Below are positions 1 to 9,220 of a stretch of DNA of 9,921 nt, piece after piece. The stretch lies in contig CAIMDR010000717.1 of the NCBI GenBank assembly GCA_903839795.1, positions 1 through 9,921 of the forward strand, read 5' to 3'. Every line of letters begins with the position of its first letter. Positions within the stretch are counted from its first letter, which is position 1. The position numbers were made by a program, and so were the translations under genes. The DNA comes from an uncultured Methylococcaceae bacterium (GTDB lineage Bacteria > Pseudomonadota > Gammaproteobacteria > Methylococcales > Methylomonadaceae). The notes beneath the pieces are model-generated. The model did not search any database and was not told where the DNA came from. It worked only from the letters and a program-made list of their open reading frames with translations.

Positions 1-128
1 GGTATTGAATAAACCAAAAACAGCTGTTCATCTTCTTCATTAAAAGAATAGCGCGTATACAAAGTTTCTATTTGCAACATTAATTTTTGTCTTTCTTCAA
101 TATCAGACCTAATTTCTTGCGCTAACAT
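1..128 (-). CDS. Small protein, possibly HEPN-like (MAE_28990/MAE_18760-type), 5' part only
   Basis: The reading frame opens at ATG 128-126, three bases after the stop of the DUF262 gene, and stays open to the window edge, giving 42 residues. The start reads MLAQEIRSDIEERQKLMLQI and the visible part ends in EEDEQLFLVYSI. It is a charged amphipathic helix followed by a hydrophobic run, the usual opening of MAE_28990/MAE_18760-type HEPN proteins, in which a WEGF-like segment normally follows. That family is, as I recall, often encoded beside DUF262 genes, which supports the call. The diagnostic RX4-6H nuclease motif would lie outside the window, so catalytic activity cannot be judged. The ribosome binding site is weak (only an AAGA-like stretch inside the end of the DUF262 gene), suggesting translational coupling. 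The frame and position are clear; the family assignment is tentative. Confidence 0.5.
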   Translation of the reverse strand, partial: MLAQEIRSDIEERQKLMLQIETLYTRYSFNEEDEQLFLVYSI

Positions 129-131
129 AAG

Positions 132-1223
132 TTAGTTATCTTGGTTGCCGAATATACGTTTGGCTTCTTTTAAGCGATTAATAATCCTGCTTTTCTCATT
201 ATTCCCGCCTTTTCTTGAAAACTTCTTTAGCACTTCGTCTTTACGAACTTCATTATCAATCTTTGACAAAATTGCTTGCGGCAACTGTTGCTTATATAGA
301 TCATAGTTCTCACCAACGCCAATAGTAATCACGTCATAGAGCGATGTCGCAAACTGCCCACCTTTTTTCTGACGAAATATTGAACGGTTTAAAGGTGATT
401 GATTAAGCAAAGCAAAAACATCAGAAAATATTTTTTCGTGCTGTACATAATCAAAATTTTCATTTTCTAATGCTTGCCTCATAAAAGTCGTCATGTGCTG
501 GGAAATACTACTCTTAACATGTTTTATGTTTTTGTAAAGCGAAATAAATCGTAAAGCTAATTCCTCATGATACAGACGTTCAATTGGTTCATCATCTAAA
601 TCAATTAATGCCCTAAAATCCTGGTTATCAGCAATGCGTTTTAAAAAATCATTAAACTCAGATGAAATATCCCGATAGATACAGTTTCTAATTTCTTGTG
701 CAGTTAAGGGTGAGCCACCTGTATTTAAACGATTAAACAACTCAAAACGCATATCGTAACTACTATTCCAATTGAGGATTTCAACACGACAAGCCGCTCG
801 TTTTAAACTTCTTTTGAAAAGCTCAGGCATTGTTTCATAAGTAAATCCTGCTAAGGCGTCAACCCTATCACCCTCAATTAACTCCCACTTATTTTTGTTT
901 TTAAGACCTTCATCTTCGCTTTTTAAAATACCGAAAAAAGACAGCATGGTCGAAACCCGCTGTAAACCGTCTACTAATTCCCATATACCCTTGCCATCAA
1001 CAGCTACAAAAATAGGCGGGATAGGAATACCCAGTAGAATTGATTCAATAAAACGAGTTCTTTGTTCTATATCCCATCGAAAATAACGCTGAAAAGCAGG
1101 CTTAATAATAATATCGCCATCTTGATACATTCGCATGACTTCACCAAAGGACAAATCAAGCCTGTCTGTGCTTAATAAATTTCTTTGGTCTTCTATTTGT
1201 TTTTGAAGTAATTGCTCATTCAT
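132..1223 (-). CDS. DUF262 domain protein (ParB/Srx-like fold, GmrS-related)
   Basis: A 363-residue protein of the DUF262 family, the fold found in the GmrS half of type IV GmrSD restriction enzymes and in other defence proteins. Visible family signatures are RYFRWDIEQRTRFIESILLG (residues 46-65), the PIPPIFV strand (67-73), the nucleotide-binding/catalytic motif DGLQR (85-89), and FNRLNTGG followed by LTAQEIR (163-179). No C-terminal DUF1524 HNH nuclease motif is seen; the C-terminus is basic and ends in KEAKRIFGNQDN. DUF262 motifs bind or hydrolyse NTP in characterised relatives; the role of this stand-alone version is unknown. The gene starts 9 bases after the gyrA stop with an AAGGA Shine-Dalgarno overlapping that stop, and a short HEPN-like gene follows three bases after its own end. 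By eye it is clearly more AT-rich than gyrA, which hints at horizontal acquisition. The family call is firm; a defence role is inference. Confidence 0.88.
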   Translation of the reverse strand: MNEQLLQKQIEDQRNLLSTDRLDLSFGEVMRMYQDGDIIIKPAFQRYFRWDIEQRTRFIESILLGIPIPPIFVAVDGKGIWELVDGLQRVSTMLSFFGILKSEDEGLKNKNKWELIEGDRVDALAGFTYETMPELFKRSLKRAACRVEILNWNSSYDMRFELFNRLNTGGSPLTAQEIRNCIYRDISSEFNDFLKRIADNQDFRALIDLDDEPIERLYHEELALRFISLYKNIKHVKSSISQHMTTFMRQALENENFDYVQHEKIFSDVFALLNQSPLNRSIFRQKKGGQFATSLYDVITIGVGENYDLYKQQLPQAILSKIDNEVRKDEVLKKFSRKGGNNEKSRIINRLKEAKRIFGNQDN

Positions 1224-1232
1224 GAGTCTTCC

Positions 1233-3833
1233 TTAACCTTCAATTTGGATGGTTGCAACGATTTGATCAATATCATCCGCGTCCTCAATATCTTCATCAT
1301 CAACACCCGCTAAACCTTCAATTTTATCAACGCCAATGACTTTTTCTTTTTTATCCAAGCGAATAATCGTGACACCTTGAGTATTTCTGCCGACCACTGA
1401 AATACCGTCAACACGGGTACGCACCAAGGTGCCGCCATCGGTAATCAACATGATTTCATCATTATCATTCACCAATACGGCCCCCACTACGGCACCATTA
1501 CGATCGGAAGTCTGTATGGCAATCAAGCCCTGCCCGCCACGTTTATGGCAGGTAAACTCTTCAAGTTTGGTGCGCTTGCCATAACCGTTCTCGGTAATAT
1601 TCAGCACCGTACCTTCGGTGGCAATAATCAAGGAAATGATTTTTTGACCTTCCTGTAAGCGCATGCCACGCACACCGGACGCGGTTCTGCCCATGGAGCG
1701 CACATCCGCTTCATTAAAACAGACAGCTTTACCGGTACTGCCAAACAATAAAACATTTTGCTGTCCGTCGGTTACAGCAACACCGACCAGCGTATCGTCT
1801 TCCCTTAAATCGATAGCAATTTTACCGGTAGCGCGTTGACGCTCAAATTCTTTTAACGGGGTCTTTTTAACAGTACCCGCTGAAGTCGCCATAAAAATAA
1901 ATTTATTGTCCGTGAATTCACGAATAGGCAATATAGCATTAATTTTCTCACCCTGCTCAAGCTGCAATAAATTAACAAAAGGCTTGCCTCTCGCCGCACG
2001 ACTGGCAACCGGTAATTGATATACCTTCATCCAATAAACCTTACCCAATGAAGAGAAGCATAAAATGGTGTCGTGTGTATTGGCAACGATCAGCTTGTCA
2101 ACAAAATCCAGCTCTTTAGTAGCCGTCGCTGATTTGCCTCGACCGCCCCGGCGCTGCGCCTTGTAATCACTTAAAGGCTGGGACTTGACATAACCTTCAT
2201 GAGACATGGTAACGACCATATCTTCTTCGGTAATTAAATCCTGCTCTGATAAATCCAATTGGCTCTGTATAATTTCCGTGCGGCGTGCATCAGAATACTG
2301 CTCTTTAATGGCAACCAATTCTTCCCTAATGATTTCCATTAAACGCGTATCGTTACCCAAAATAAACAAGTACTCGTCAATTTGCTCCAACAGTTGTTTA
2401 TATTCCTGAACTATCTTGTCCTGTTCCAGCCCGGTCAAACGATGTAAACGCAAATCAAGAATAGCCTGAGCCTGCGTTTCGGAAAGACGGTAAATACCGT
2501 CATGAATACCAAACTCTTCAGACAGGTCTTCCGGTCTGGAGCGCGAGGCATCTGCGCGTTCCAACAAAGTGGAAACCAATCCTGCATCCCAGGTTCTTGA
2601 AAGCAGGCCAATCTTGGCTTCTTCGCGATTGCTTGAGGTCTTGATCAATTCAATCATCACATCAATGTTAGCCAAAGCAACAGCAAGGCCTTCCAATATG
2701 TGCGCTCTTTCACGGGCCCGTCGCAGATTAAAAATCGTTCTGCGAGTAACAATTTCGCGCCGGTGATTAATAAACGCACTAATAATATCCCGCAGGTTCA
2801 TACAGTGCGGTCGACCATCCAGCAAGGCAACCATGTTAATGCCAAAAACGGTCTGAAATTGTGTCTGCTTATAAAGGTTGTTTAATACCACTTCAGGCAC
2901 TTCACCGCGACGTAATTCGACCACCATGCGCATGCCGTCTTTATCAGATTCATCACGCAAACCGGAAATACCTTCAAGTTTGCCCTCTTTAACCAACTCG
3001 GCAATTTTCTCTAGCAACCGTGCTTTGTTGACCTGATACGGTAATTCTGTGGTGATAATCGCTTGCCGACTGCTATCGCCAATATTTTCAAAGTGACAAC
3101 GGGCGCGTAGATAAATTTTGCCTCGGCCGGTCGTATAAGCACTATAAATACCGGCTGCACCGTTAATAAACGCGGCGGTAGGAAAATCAGGGCCTGGAAT
3201 ATGCTCCATTAAATCAAAGATAGTGACATCAGGATTATCAATCATTGCCAAACAGGCACTGACCACTTCCGTCAAATTATGCGGTGGTATATTGGTCGCC
3301 ATACCCACAGCAATACCTGAGGAACCGTTAACTAATAAGTTGGGTACACGGGTGGGCAATACTTCTGGCTGTATCTCTGACTCATCATAGTTGGGGATAA
3401 AATTAACCGTCTCTTTATCCAGATCAGCCAGCAATTCATGGGCTATTTTCGCCATACGAACTTCCGTATAACGCATGGCTGCAGGTGGATCACCATCAAC
3501 AGAGCCAAAATTACCCTGCCCGTCAATTAGCATATAGCGCATGGAAAAAGACTGCGCCATACGAACCATGGTGTCATAAACTGCCGTATCACCATGAGGA
3601 TGGTATTTACCAATAACATCACCGACAATACGGGCTGATTTTTTGTAAGGCTTGTTCCAATCGTTGCCTAACTCACTCATCGCATATAACACGCGGCGAT
3701 GAACCGGTTTTAAGCCATCTCTGACATCTGGAAGTGCTCGACCCACGATAACGCTCATGGCGTAATCGAGATAGGACTGTTTCATCTCGTCTTCGAGATT
3801 GACTGGAATAATTTCTTTAGCGAAGTTTGACAT
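1233..3833 (-). CDS. gyrA: DNA gyrase subunit A
   Basis: An 866-residue GyrA (E. coli 875). With GyrB it forms the A2B2 type II topoisomerase that introduces negative supercoils using ATP. The N-terminal breakage-reunion domain carries the DNA-linking tyrosine at position 122 (AAMRYTEVR) and the quinolone region [11 protein letters not shown], with Thr83 and Asp87. The GyrA box QRRGGRG is at 560-566, the mark that separates gyrase from ParC, and opens the C-terminal beta-pinwheel. The protein ends in an acidic tail (about 843-859, [13 protein letters not shown]) before TIQIEG. The start is ATG 3833-3831, preceded by TAGGGATCA as ribosome binding site, and the N-terminus [18 protein letters not shown] aligns without a gap to other gammaproteobacterial GyrA. 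An extended -10 promoter lies about 120 bases upstream. No frameshift is seen. The DUF262 gene follows 9 bases after the stop, so it probably shares this transcript. Confidence 0.98.
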   Translation of the reverse strand: MSNFAKEIIPVNLEDEMKQSYLDYAMSVIVGRALPDVRDGLKPVHRRVLYAMSELGNDWNKPYKKSARIVGDVIGKYHPHGDTAVYDTMVRMAQSFSMRYMLIDGQGNFGSVDGDPPAAMRYTEVRMAKIAHELLADLDKETVNFIPNYDESEIQPEVLPTRVPNLLVNGSSGIAVGMATNIPPHNLTEVVSACLAMIDNPDVTIFDLMEHIPGPDFPTAAFINGAAGIYSAYTTGRGKIYLRARCHFENIGDSSRQAIITTELPYQVNKARLLEKIAELVKEGKLEGISGLRDESDKDGMRMVVELRRGEVPEVVLNNLYKQTQFQTVFGINMVALLDGRPHCMNLRDIISAFINHRREIVTRRTIFNLRRARERAHILEGLAVALANIDVMIELIKTSSNREEAKIGLLSRTWDAGLVSTLLERADASRSRPEDLSEEFGIHDGIYRLSETQAQAILDLRLHRLTGLEQDKIVQEYKQLLEQIDEYLFILGNDTRLMEIIREELVAIKEQYSDARRTEIIQSQLDLSEQDLITEEDMVVTMSHEGYVKSQPLSDYKAQRRGGRGKSATATKELDFVDKLIVANTHDTILCFSSLGKVYWMKVYQLPVASRAARGKPFVNLLQLEQGEKINAILPIREFTDNKFIFMATSAGTVKKTPLKEFERQRATGKIAIDLREDDTLVGVAVTDGQQNVLLFGSTGKAVCFNEADVRSMGRTASGVRGMRLQEGQKIISLIIATEGTVLNITENGYGKRTKLEEFTCHKRGGQGLIAIQTSDRNGAVVGAVLVNDNDEIMLITDGGTLVRTRVDGISVVGRNTQGVTIIRLDKKEKVIGVDKIEGLAGVDDEDIEDADDIDQIVATIQIEG

Positions 3834-3909
3834 TGATCCCTATTATAAACAGTTTACCGACAACAAAGCATCGATAGGGTTTATTGATTAATACAACCGC
3901 ACCGTCCAC
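3817..3909 (-). CDS. Possible 30-codon leader ORF overlapping the gyrA start
   Basis: In the gyrA leader an open frame starts at GTG 3909-3907, with AAAGGA just upstream (only about 3 bases away, shorter than ideal), and ends at TAA 3819-3817, inside the first codons of gyrA in another frame. The predicted peptide begins [20 protein letters not shown] and ends in INVKLR. It overlaps the gyrA start by 17 bases, an arrangement compatible with translational coupling. I recognise no homologue; the NKPY string faintly recalls the NKP motif of pseudouridine synthases, but that is too little to assign anything. It may be chance, given its short length and GTG start. Confidence 0.15.
   Translation of the reverse strand: MDGAVVLINKPYRCFVVGKLFIIGINVKLR
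3834..3841 (-). promoter_or_regulatory. Ribosome binding site of gyrA
   Basis: Read on the minus strand, TAGGGATCA immediately precedes ATG 3833-3831. The AGGGA core sits about 3-4 bases from the start codon, close but plausible, and it supports this ATG as the start of gyrA. Confidence 0.5.
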
Positions 3910-3955
3910 GATTCCTTTCGTTGAGTGCGTCTATATGACTTTAAATAAGTTGATT

Positions 3956-3964
3956 ATTATAACA
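3956..3964 (-). promoter_or_regulatory. Candidate gyrA promoter, extended -10 (TGTTATAAT)
   Basis: On the minus strand the sequence TGT-TATAAT gives a perfect sigma70 -10 hexamer (3961-3956) with the TGn extension directly in front (3964-3962). No good -35 hexamer lies at 16-18 bases (TTCGAC at 3984-3979 matches poorly), as is common for extended -10 promoters. Transcription would start near 3949, leaving a leader of about 115 bases before the gyrA ATG. The 170-base region between the dienelactone hydrolase gene and gyrA contains this site, the possible leader ORF, and nothing else I can identify. Confidence 0.5.
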
Positions 3965-4003
3965 CACGTCAATAATGAGTCGAAGGAGTTGATAGCTTAA
4001 GAT

Positions 4004-4723
4004 TTAAGCAAAGATTTCGGTCAGGAAGTTTTCCATCAATAACCATGAACGCCGATCTGCATGAGGCTGAAATACAGTGCCAAAATCGGGATTATTAGCG
4101 GTCGGATTGGTAAATGCGTGCAGTGTATTGCCAAAGGTATGAAACTGCCAGTCTACACCTGCATTCGTCATTTCCTCTTCAAAAGCAATAACTTGCTCAA
4201 CAGGCCCCATTGGATCATCGTGACCATGCAAAACCAGAATCTTGGCTTTAATACTATTGCCCTGAGCATTGTCCGGCGCTCCCAACAAACCATGAAAACT
4301 AACGACGCCTTTTAAAGCAGCGCCCGTCCTGGCTAAATCAAGTGCGCACAAGCCACCAAAACAAAAACCCATCGCCGCCACTTTACTATCATCAACCCAA
4401 GGCAATAATTTGACGGCATACAGTGCTGCTTGCAACCGCTTTGCCAGCATCTGCCGGTCATCCATAAAAGGCTGCATGAGCTTTGCATTTTCTTCAGCCG
4501 TTGTACCCAAAACGCCCTTACCATACATATCAACAGCAAAAGCGACATAACCTAATGCAGCTATTTTTTTAGCTTTTTCTGCAACAAAATCATCCCTGCC
4601 AGCCCACGTATGATTAATTAAAACGGCGGGTCTACGACCTGTCAATGAATCGTCAAAAGCAAAAAAAGCCTCCAACAACACATCACCATCCAGATACCCA
4701 ACGGTATTCGATACTATCGCCAT
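4004..4723 (-). CDS. Dienelactone hydrolase family protein
   Basis: A 239-residue alpha/beta-hydrolase of the dienelactone hydrolase family. The nucleophile is a cysteine in the elbow GFCFGG (Cys121), with the acid Asp at HGHDDP (Asp169 or Asp170) and the histidine at LHAFTNP (His202), so the triad is complete. An oxyanion-side segment NHTWAG (37-42) replaces the HEIFG-like motif with its Glu in the classical chlorocatechol enzyme, so the substrate may differ. It is cytosolic, with no signal peptide. The start is ATG 4723-4721 with AAGGTGA as ribosome binding site, overlapping the stop of the upstream phosphatase gene; the two are 9 bases apart and likely form an operon. No aromatic degradation genes are near, so a role in ring cleavage pathways is not supported; hydrolysis of an unknown ester or lactone is the safe description. 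Confidence 0.88.
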   Translation of the reverse strand: MAIVSNTVGYLDGDVLLEAFFAFDDSLTGRRPAVLINHTWAGRDDFVAEKAKKIAALGYVAFAVDMYGKGVLGTTAEENAKLMQPFMDDRQMLAKRLQAALYAVKLLPWVDDSKVAAMGFCFGGLCALDLARTGAALKGVVSFHGLLGAPDNAQGNSIKAKILVLHGHDDPMGPVEQVIAFEEEMTNAGVDWQFHTFGNTLHAFTNPTANNPDFGTVFQPHADRRSWLLMENFLTEIFA

Positions 4724-4732
4724 AACGTCACC

Positions 4733-5227
4733 TTATACTTTTTCATTAATGCGTCCCGTTTTCTGTAACATGGATAAAAACCCAACGGAAGCTGCCTCCA
4801 CCATATCCAATACCCGCTCAAAACCATATCTCCCACCCAAGTAGGGATCAGGCACTTCCCTGTCATCCAATTGCGGCGCGTAATCAAGAAAATAGCTGAT
4901 TTTGCTCTTATAGGCTTCGGGACAGGCATTCATCAGCGTGACAAAATTATCATCATCCATTGCCAACAAGAAATCAAAATCCTCAAAATCACCCATAACG
5001 ACTTTTCTGGCGCGTAAATGGGCAAGTTCAACATCCCGCTCTAAAGCCGCTTGCTGCGAGCGCCAGTCAGGTGGCTCACCGACATGATATGCATGAGTAC
5101 CCGCTGAATCGATAGTAAAATACGCCTCTAAATTTTGTTCTTTAAGCAATTTTTCAAAAACGCCTTCAGCCGTCGGTGATCGACAAATATTGCCCATACA
5201 AACAAAGAGAACTTTTATTTTTTCCAT
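4733..5227 (-). CDS. Low-molecular-weight protein tyrosine phosphatase
   Basis: A 164-residue cytosolic phosphatase of the LMW-PTP family, which removes phosphate from tyrosine via a cysteinyl-phosphate intermediate. The P-loop near the N-terminus reads VCMGNICRSPTAEG, with catalytic Cys10 and Arg16 (C-X5-R) and Ser17. The general acid is Asp127 in VPDPYLGG, and the DPY form with Tyr129 is also standard. SAGTHAYHVGEPPD (41-54) is another family hallmark. Length is normal for the family. No polysaccharide export or tyrosine kinase genes (wza/wzc type) are adjacent, unlike the Wzb group, so the target is unknown. The start ATG 5227-5225 has no strong Shine-Dalgarno. The dienelactone hydrolase gene follows 9 bases downstream. 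Upstream lies a 523-base gene-free region with repeats. Confidence 0.93.
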   Translation of the reverse strand: MEKIKVLFVCMGNICRSPTAEGVFEKLLKEQNLEAYFTIDSAGTHAYHVGEPPDWRSQQAALERDVELAHLRARKVVMGDFEDFDFLLAMDDDNFVTLMNACPEAYKSKISYFLDYAPQLDDREVPDPYLGGRYGFERVLDMVEAASVGFLSMLQKTGRINEKV

Positions 5228-5268
5228 ATTGATGACCGTTTGAAAAGTGACTACAGCTGAATTTATTT

Positions 5269-5296
5269 TTTATAGCGGGTAACGCTTGATCCTAAA
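5269..5296 (-). promoter_or_regulatory. Weak candidate promoter for the phosphatase-hydrolase pair
   Basis: On the minus strand a TATAAA box (5274-5269), within an A/T-rich run, lies about 40 bases upstream of the phosphatase ATG. A poor -35 match, TTTAGG (5296-5291), stands 16 bases further up and falls inside the left end of the MITE-like repeat. The -35 is weak, so this is only the best candidate in the region. Confidence 0.25.
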
Positions 5297-5462
5297 AAAC
5301 GTATTTGAGCCAAAGATAAACACGGATTTACTCAGATAAACAACGCATTAGATCAATTCTTTTGAACACCCTTGGGTAAATGATCAGTAGTACGTAACAT
5401 CATGTATTATCAGTGTTTATCTGTGTAAATCTGTGGCTAAATGAGGATTTTAGGTTGATCAA
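5286..5462. repeat. MITE-like imperfect inverted repeat with 10-base ATCTGTG-type units
   Basis: The arms at about 5286-5341 and 5415-5462 are reverse complements with few differences, separated by about 73 bases. Right arm units on the plus strand are TTTATCTGTG (5416-5425) and TAAATCTGTG (5426-5435). The left arm holds three such units in reverse orientation: CTCAGATAAA, CACGGATTTA and CAAAGATAAA (5340-5311). Outside these, GGCT-AAAT and TTTTAGG-ATCAA are shared by both arms. No transposase is inside; the element is non-coding. It resembles short dispersed intergenic elements moved in trans, but target-site duplications are not obvious. It sits just upstream of the phosphatase gene. Confidence 0.6.
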
Positions 5463-5562
5463 TACCCTGAACAAACAGAACAACGAACAACAAGTTGTGT
5501 TACCACCAATATCACCAAGCATTACAGCCTGTAACTGATTCAATTTTAGACGCTAAATGAAA

Positions 5563-5589
5563 GATGTGCTTCCCTGTGAGAAGCACATC
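5563..5589 (-). terminator. Hairpin, possible terminator of the hisZ-purA transcript
   Basis: A perfect 10-base stem GATGTGCTTC/GAAGCACATC with a 7-base loop. Read on the minus strand it is followed by TTTCATTT, an imperfect U-tract, so it may end transcripts coming from purA about 160 bases upstream. On the plus strand no U-tract follows. It could instead be one more dispersed palindrome, like its neighbour at 5643-5687. The 100 bases between it and the MITE-like repeat hold nothing I can identify. Confidence 0.45.
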
Positions 5590-5642
5590 CGGCCACTTAA
5601 GCAAAAAAATCAGCAAACCCACTTTATAGTCGCATGTTAATC

Positions 5643-5687
5643 TGGAGGTCAGACTTTGCTTGACAGTCAGGCAAAGTCTGACCTCCA
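5643..5687. repeat. 45-base near-perfect palindrome (REP-like)
   Basis: The arms TGGAGGTCAGACTTTGC (5643-5659) and GCAAAGTCTGACCTCCA (5671-5687) are perfect reverse complements over 17 bases. The interior TTGA-CAG-TCAG extends the stem to 21 pairs with a single T/G mismatch and a 3-base loop. No T-run follows on either strand, so it is not a standard intrinsic terminator. It lies 63 bases after the purA stop. The GGTCAGAC-type palindrome recalls REP sequences mobilised by REP-associated tyrosine transposases, which is inference from pattern only. It may still stabilise the 3' end of purA mRNA. Confidence 0.65.
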
Positions 5688-5750
5688 CAAATTTATCCGA
5701 CGAATTACCTTATAACTCGCTTACCCTCACTGAAAAGTACAACCCGGCCA

Positions 5751-8247
<2,497 letters not shown>

Positions 8248-8264
8248 GTTTTGTATGTCCACTC

Positions 8265-8294
8265 AAACAAAACGCCCCGCAAGCGGAGCGTTTT
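8265..8294 (-). terminator. Rho-independent terminator after hflC
   Basis: On the minus strand the RNA would fold as AAAACGCTCCGC-TT-GCGGGGCGTTTT, a GC-rich stem of about 12 pairs with one G-U wobble and a CUUG tetraloop, and the tail TTTTGTTTG follows. It lies between the hflC stop (8363) and the hisZ start. The plus strand also shows a T-run (8291-8295) after the same hairpin, so it could work both ways, though with a C/A mismatch. The rest of the hflC-hisZ spacer has no convincing promoter, leaving open whether hisZ-purA depends on readthrough. Confidence 0.75.
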
Positions 8295-8362
8295 TATATT
8301 TTCAAATACTGATGGGTTAGCTTAAGCAATTTTCCGCGAAGAACAGTCCCAACGTTTTATAG

Positions 8363-9220
8363 CTACTTTTGCTTCTTAAAGTACTGAAAAAAGTCAGAAT
8401 CAGGGTCCAGCACCAACATGCCCGAACTTGAAAAAGTCTTTTTATAAGCATTTAAGCTACGGTAAAAAGTAAAGAACTCCGTATCTGCGCCATACGCCTT
8501 GGCATAGATGTCTGCTGAAGTTGCATCACCCTCACCTCGGAGTTTTTCTGCATCACGAAAGGCATTAGCCAACGTAACAACGCGCTGCCTGTCGGCATCA
8601 GCACGAATTCTTTCAGCGGCTTCTGCACCTTGAGAACGAAACTCACGGGCTACCCGTTCACGTTCGGCTTCCATTCTACGGAATACAGAACTACTGACTT
8701 CGGGTGGTAAATCAATGCGCATTACTTGAACATCGATAATTTCCATCCCTAAATCAGCCGCAACCGCCTTGGAATTGTTGGTTAAAATATCACGTATTGC
8801 ACTACGATCCGTTGAAATGAGCTGCTTGATATTACGCTTGCTAAACTCACTCCGAAAAGCATCTTTAATAATTTGATCCAAACGCAAATTAGCCTGATCG
8901 ATATCACCGGCAACGGTAGTATAAAAAGTGCTAACGTTACCAATACGCCATTTAACAAAAGAATCAACAATAACGTTCTTCTTTTCAGCGGTTAAAAAAC
9001 GCTCGGGCTTCGCATCCATCGTTTGAATGCGTGCATCAAATCTCTTGATATTGTTGATAAAAGGTAGTTTAAAATGCAATCCGGGTTCGTAATCGTTTTT
9101 TACGATTTCACCCAAACGAAATTTAATCGCCTTTTCTGTTTGACTAACAGAAAACACACACATTGAGCCAACCAACAACAAAAATGCTGCCAAGCCTACT
9201 AAAATTTTATTTGGTGTCAT
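8363..9220 (-). CDS. hflC: HflC, SPFH-domain modulator of FtsH protease
   Basis: A 285-residue inner-membrane protein with one N-terminal membrane helix (about residues 7-26) and a periplasmic SPFH/band 7 domain. With HflK it builds the large cage around FtsH and modulates degradation of membrane proteins and, in E. coli, lambda CII. Signatures: SQTEKAIKFRLGEI (26-39), EPGLHFKLPFI (45-55), DARIQTMDAKPERFLTAEKK (62-81), the LPPEVSSSVFRRMEAERERV stretch that opens the coiled-coil region, and the end YKKTFSSSGMLVLDPDSDFF. It is shorter than E. coli HflC (334), a length common in other gammaproteobacteria. Start ATG 9220-9218 overlaps the hflK stop by one base (TAATG), with AAGGGGA as ribosome binding site, so translation is likely coupled. 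Confidence 0.96.
   Translation of the reverse strand: MTPNKILVGLAAFLLLVGSMCVFSVSQTEKAIKFRLGEIVKNDYEPGLHFKLPFINNIKRFDARIQTMDAKPERFLTAEKKNVIVDSFVKWRIGNVSTFYTTVAGDIDQANLRLDQIIKDAFRSEFSKRNIKQLISTDRSAIRDILTNNSKAVAADLGMEIIDVQVMRIDLPPEVSSSVFRRMEAERERVAREFRSQGAEAAERIRADADRQRVVTLANAFRDAEKLRGEGDATSADIYAKAYGADTEFFTFYRSLNAYKKTFSSSGMLVLDPDSDFFQYFKKQK

Noticed and set aside
1236..1285. Separate promoter for the DUF262 gene at the end of gyrA
   Set aside because: TTGATC with CAAATT at 17 bases is a poor pair; co-transcription with gyrA is the simpler reading.
3842..3847. Second TATAAT on the minus strand close to the gyrA ATG
   Set aside because: A start from it would fall almost at the ATG and remove the ribosome binding site, and no -35 is present.
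3995..4009. GCTTAA/TTAAGC inverted repeat at the end of the hydrolase gene as terminator
   Set aside because: The stem is only six AT-rich pairs, overlaps the stop codon, and has no U-tract.
4061..4315. 84-codon open frame on the plus strand
   Set aside because: It lies antisense to the well-supported dienelactone hydrolase gene, has no recognisable domains, and has the composition of a shadow frame.
5286..5462. Repeated 10-base units as a CRISPR array
   Set aside because: Units are too short, are directly abutting with no spacers, and sit in inverted arms.
5522..5534. TTACAG-C-CTGTAA palindrome as an operator
   Set aside because: It is short, distant from any start codon, and expected by chance at this length in such a region.
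5643..5687. The long palindrome as a rho-independent terminator
   Set aside because: No T-run follows it on either strand; it is reported as a repeat instead.
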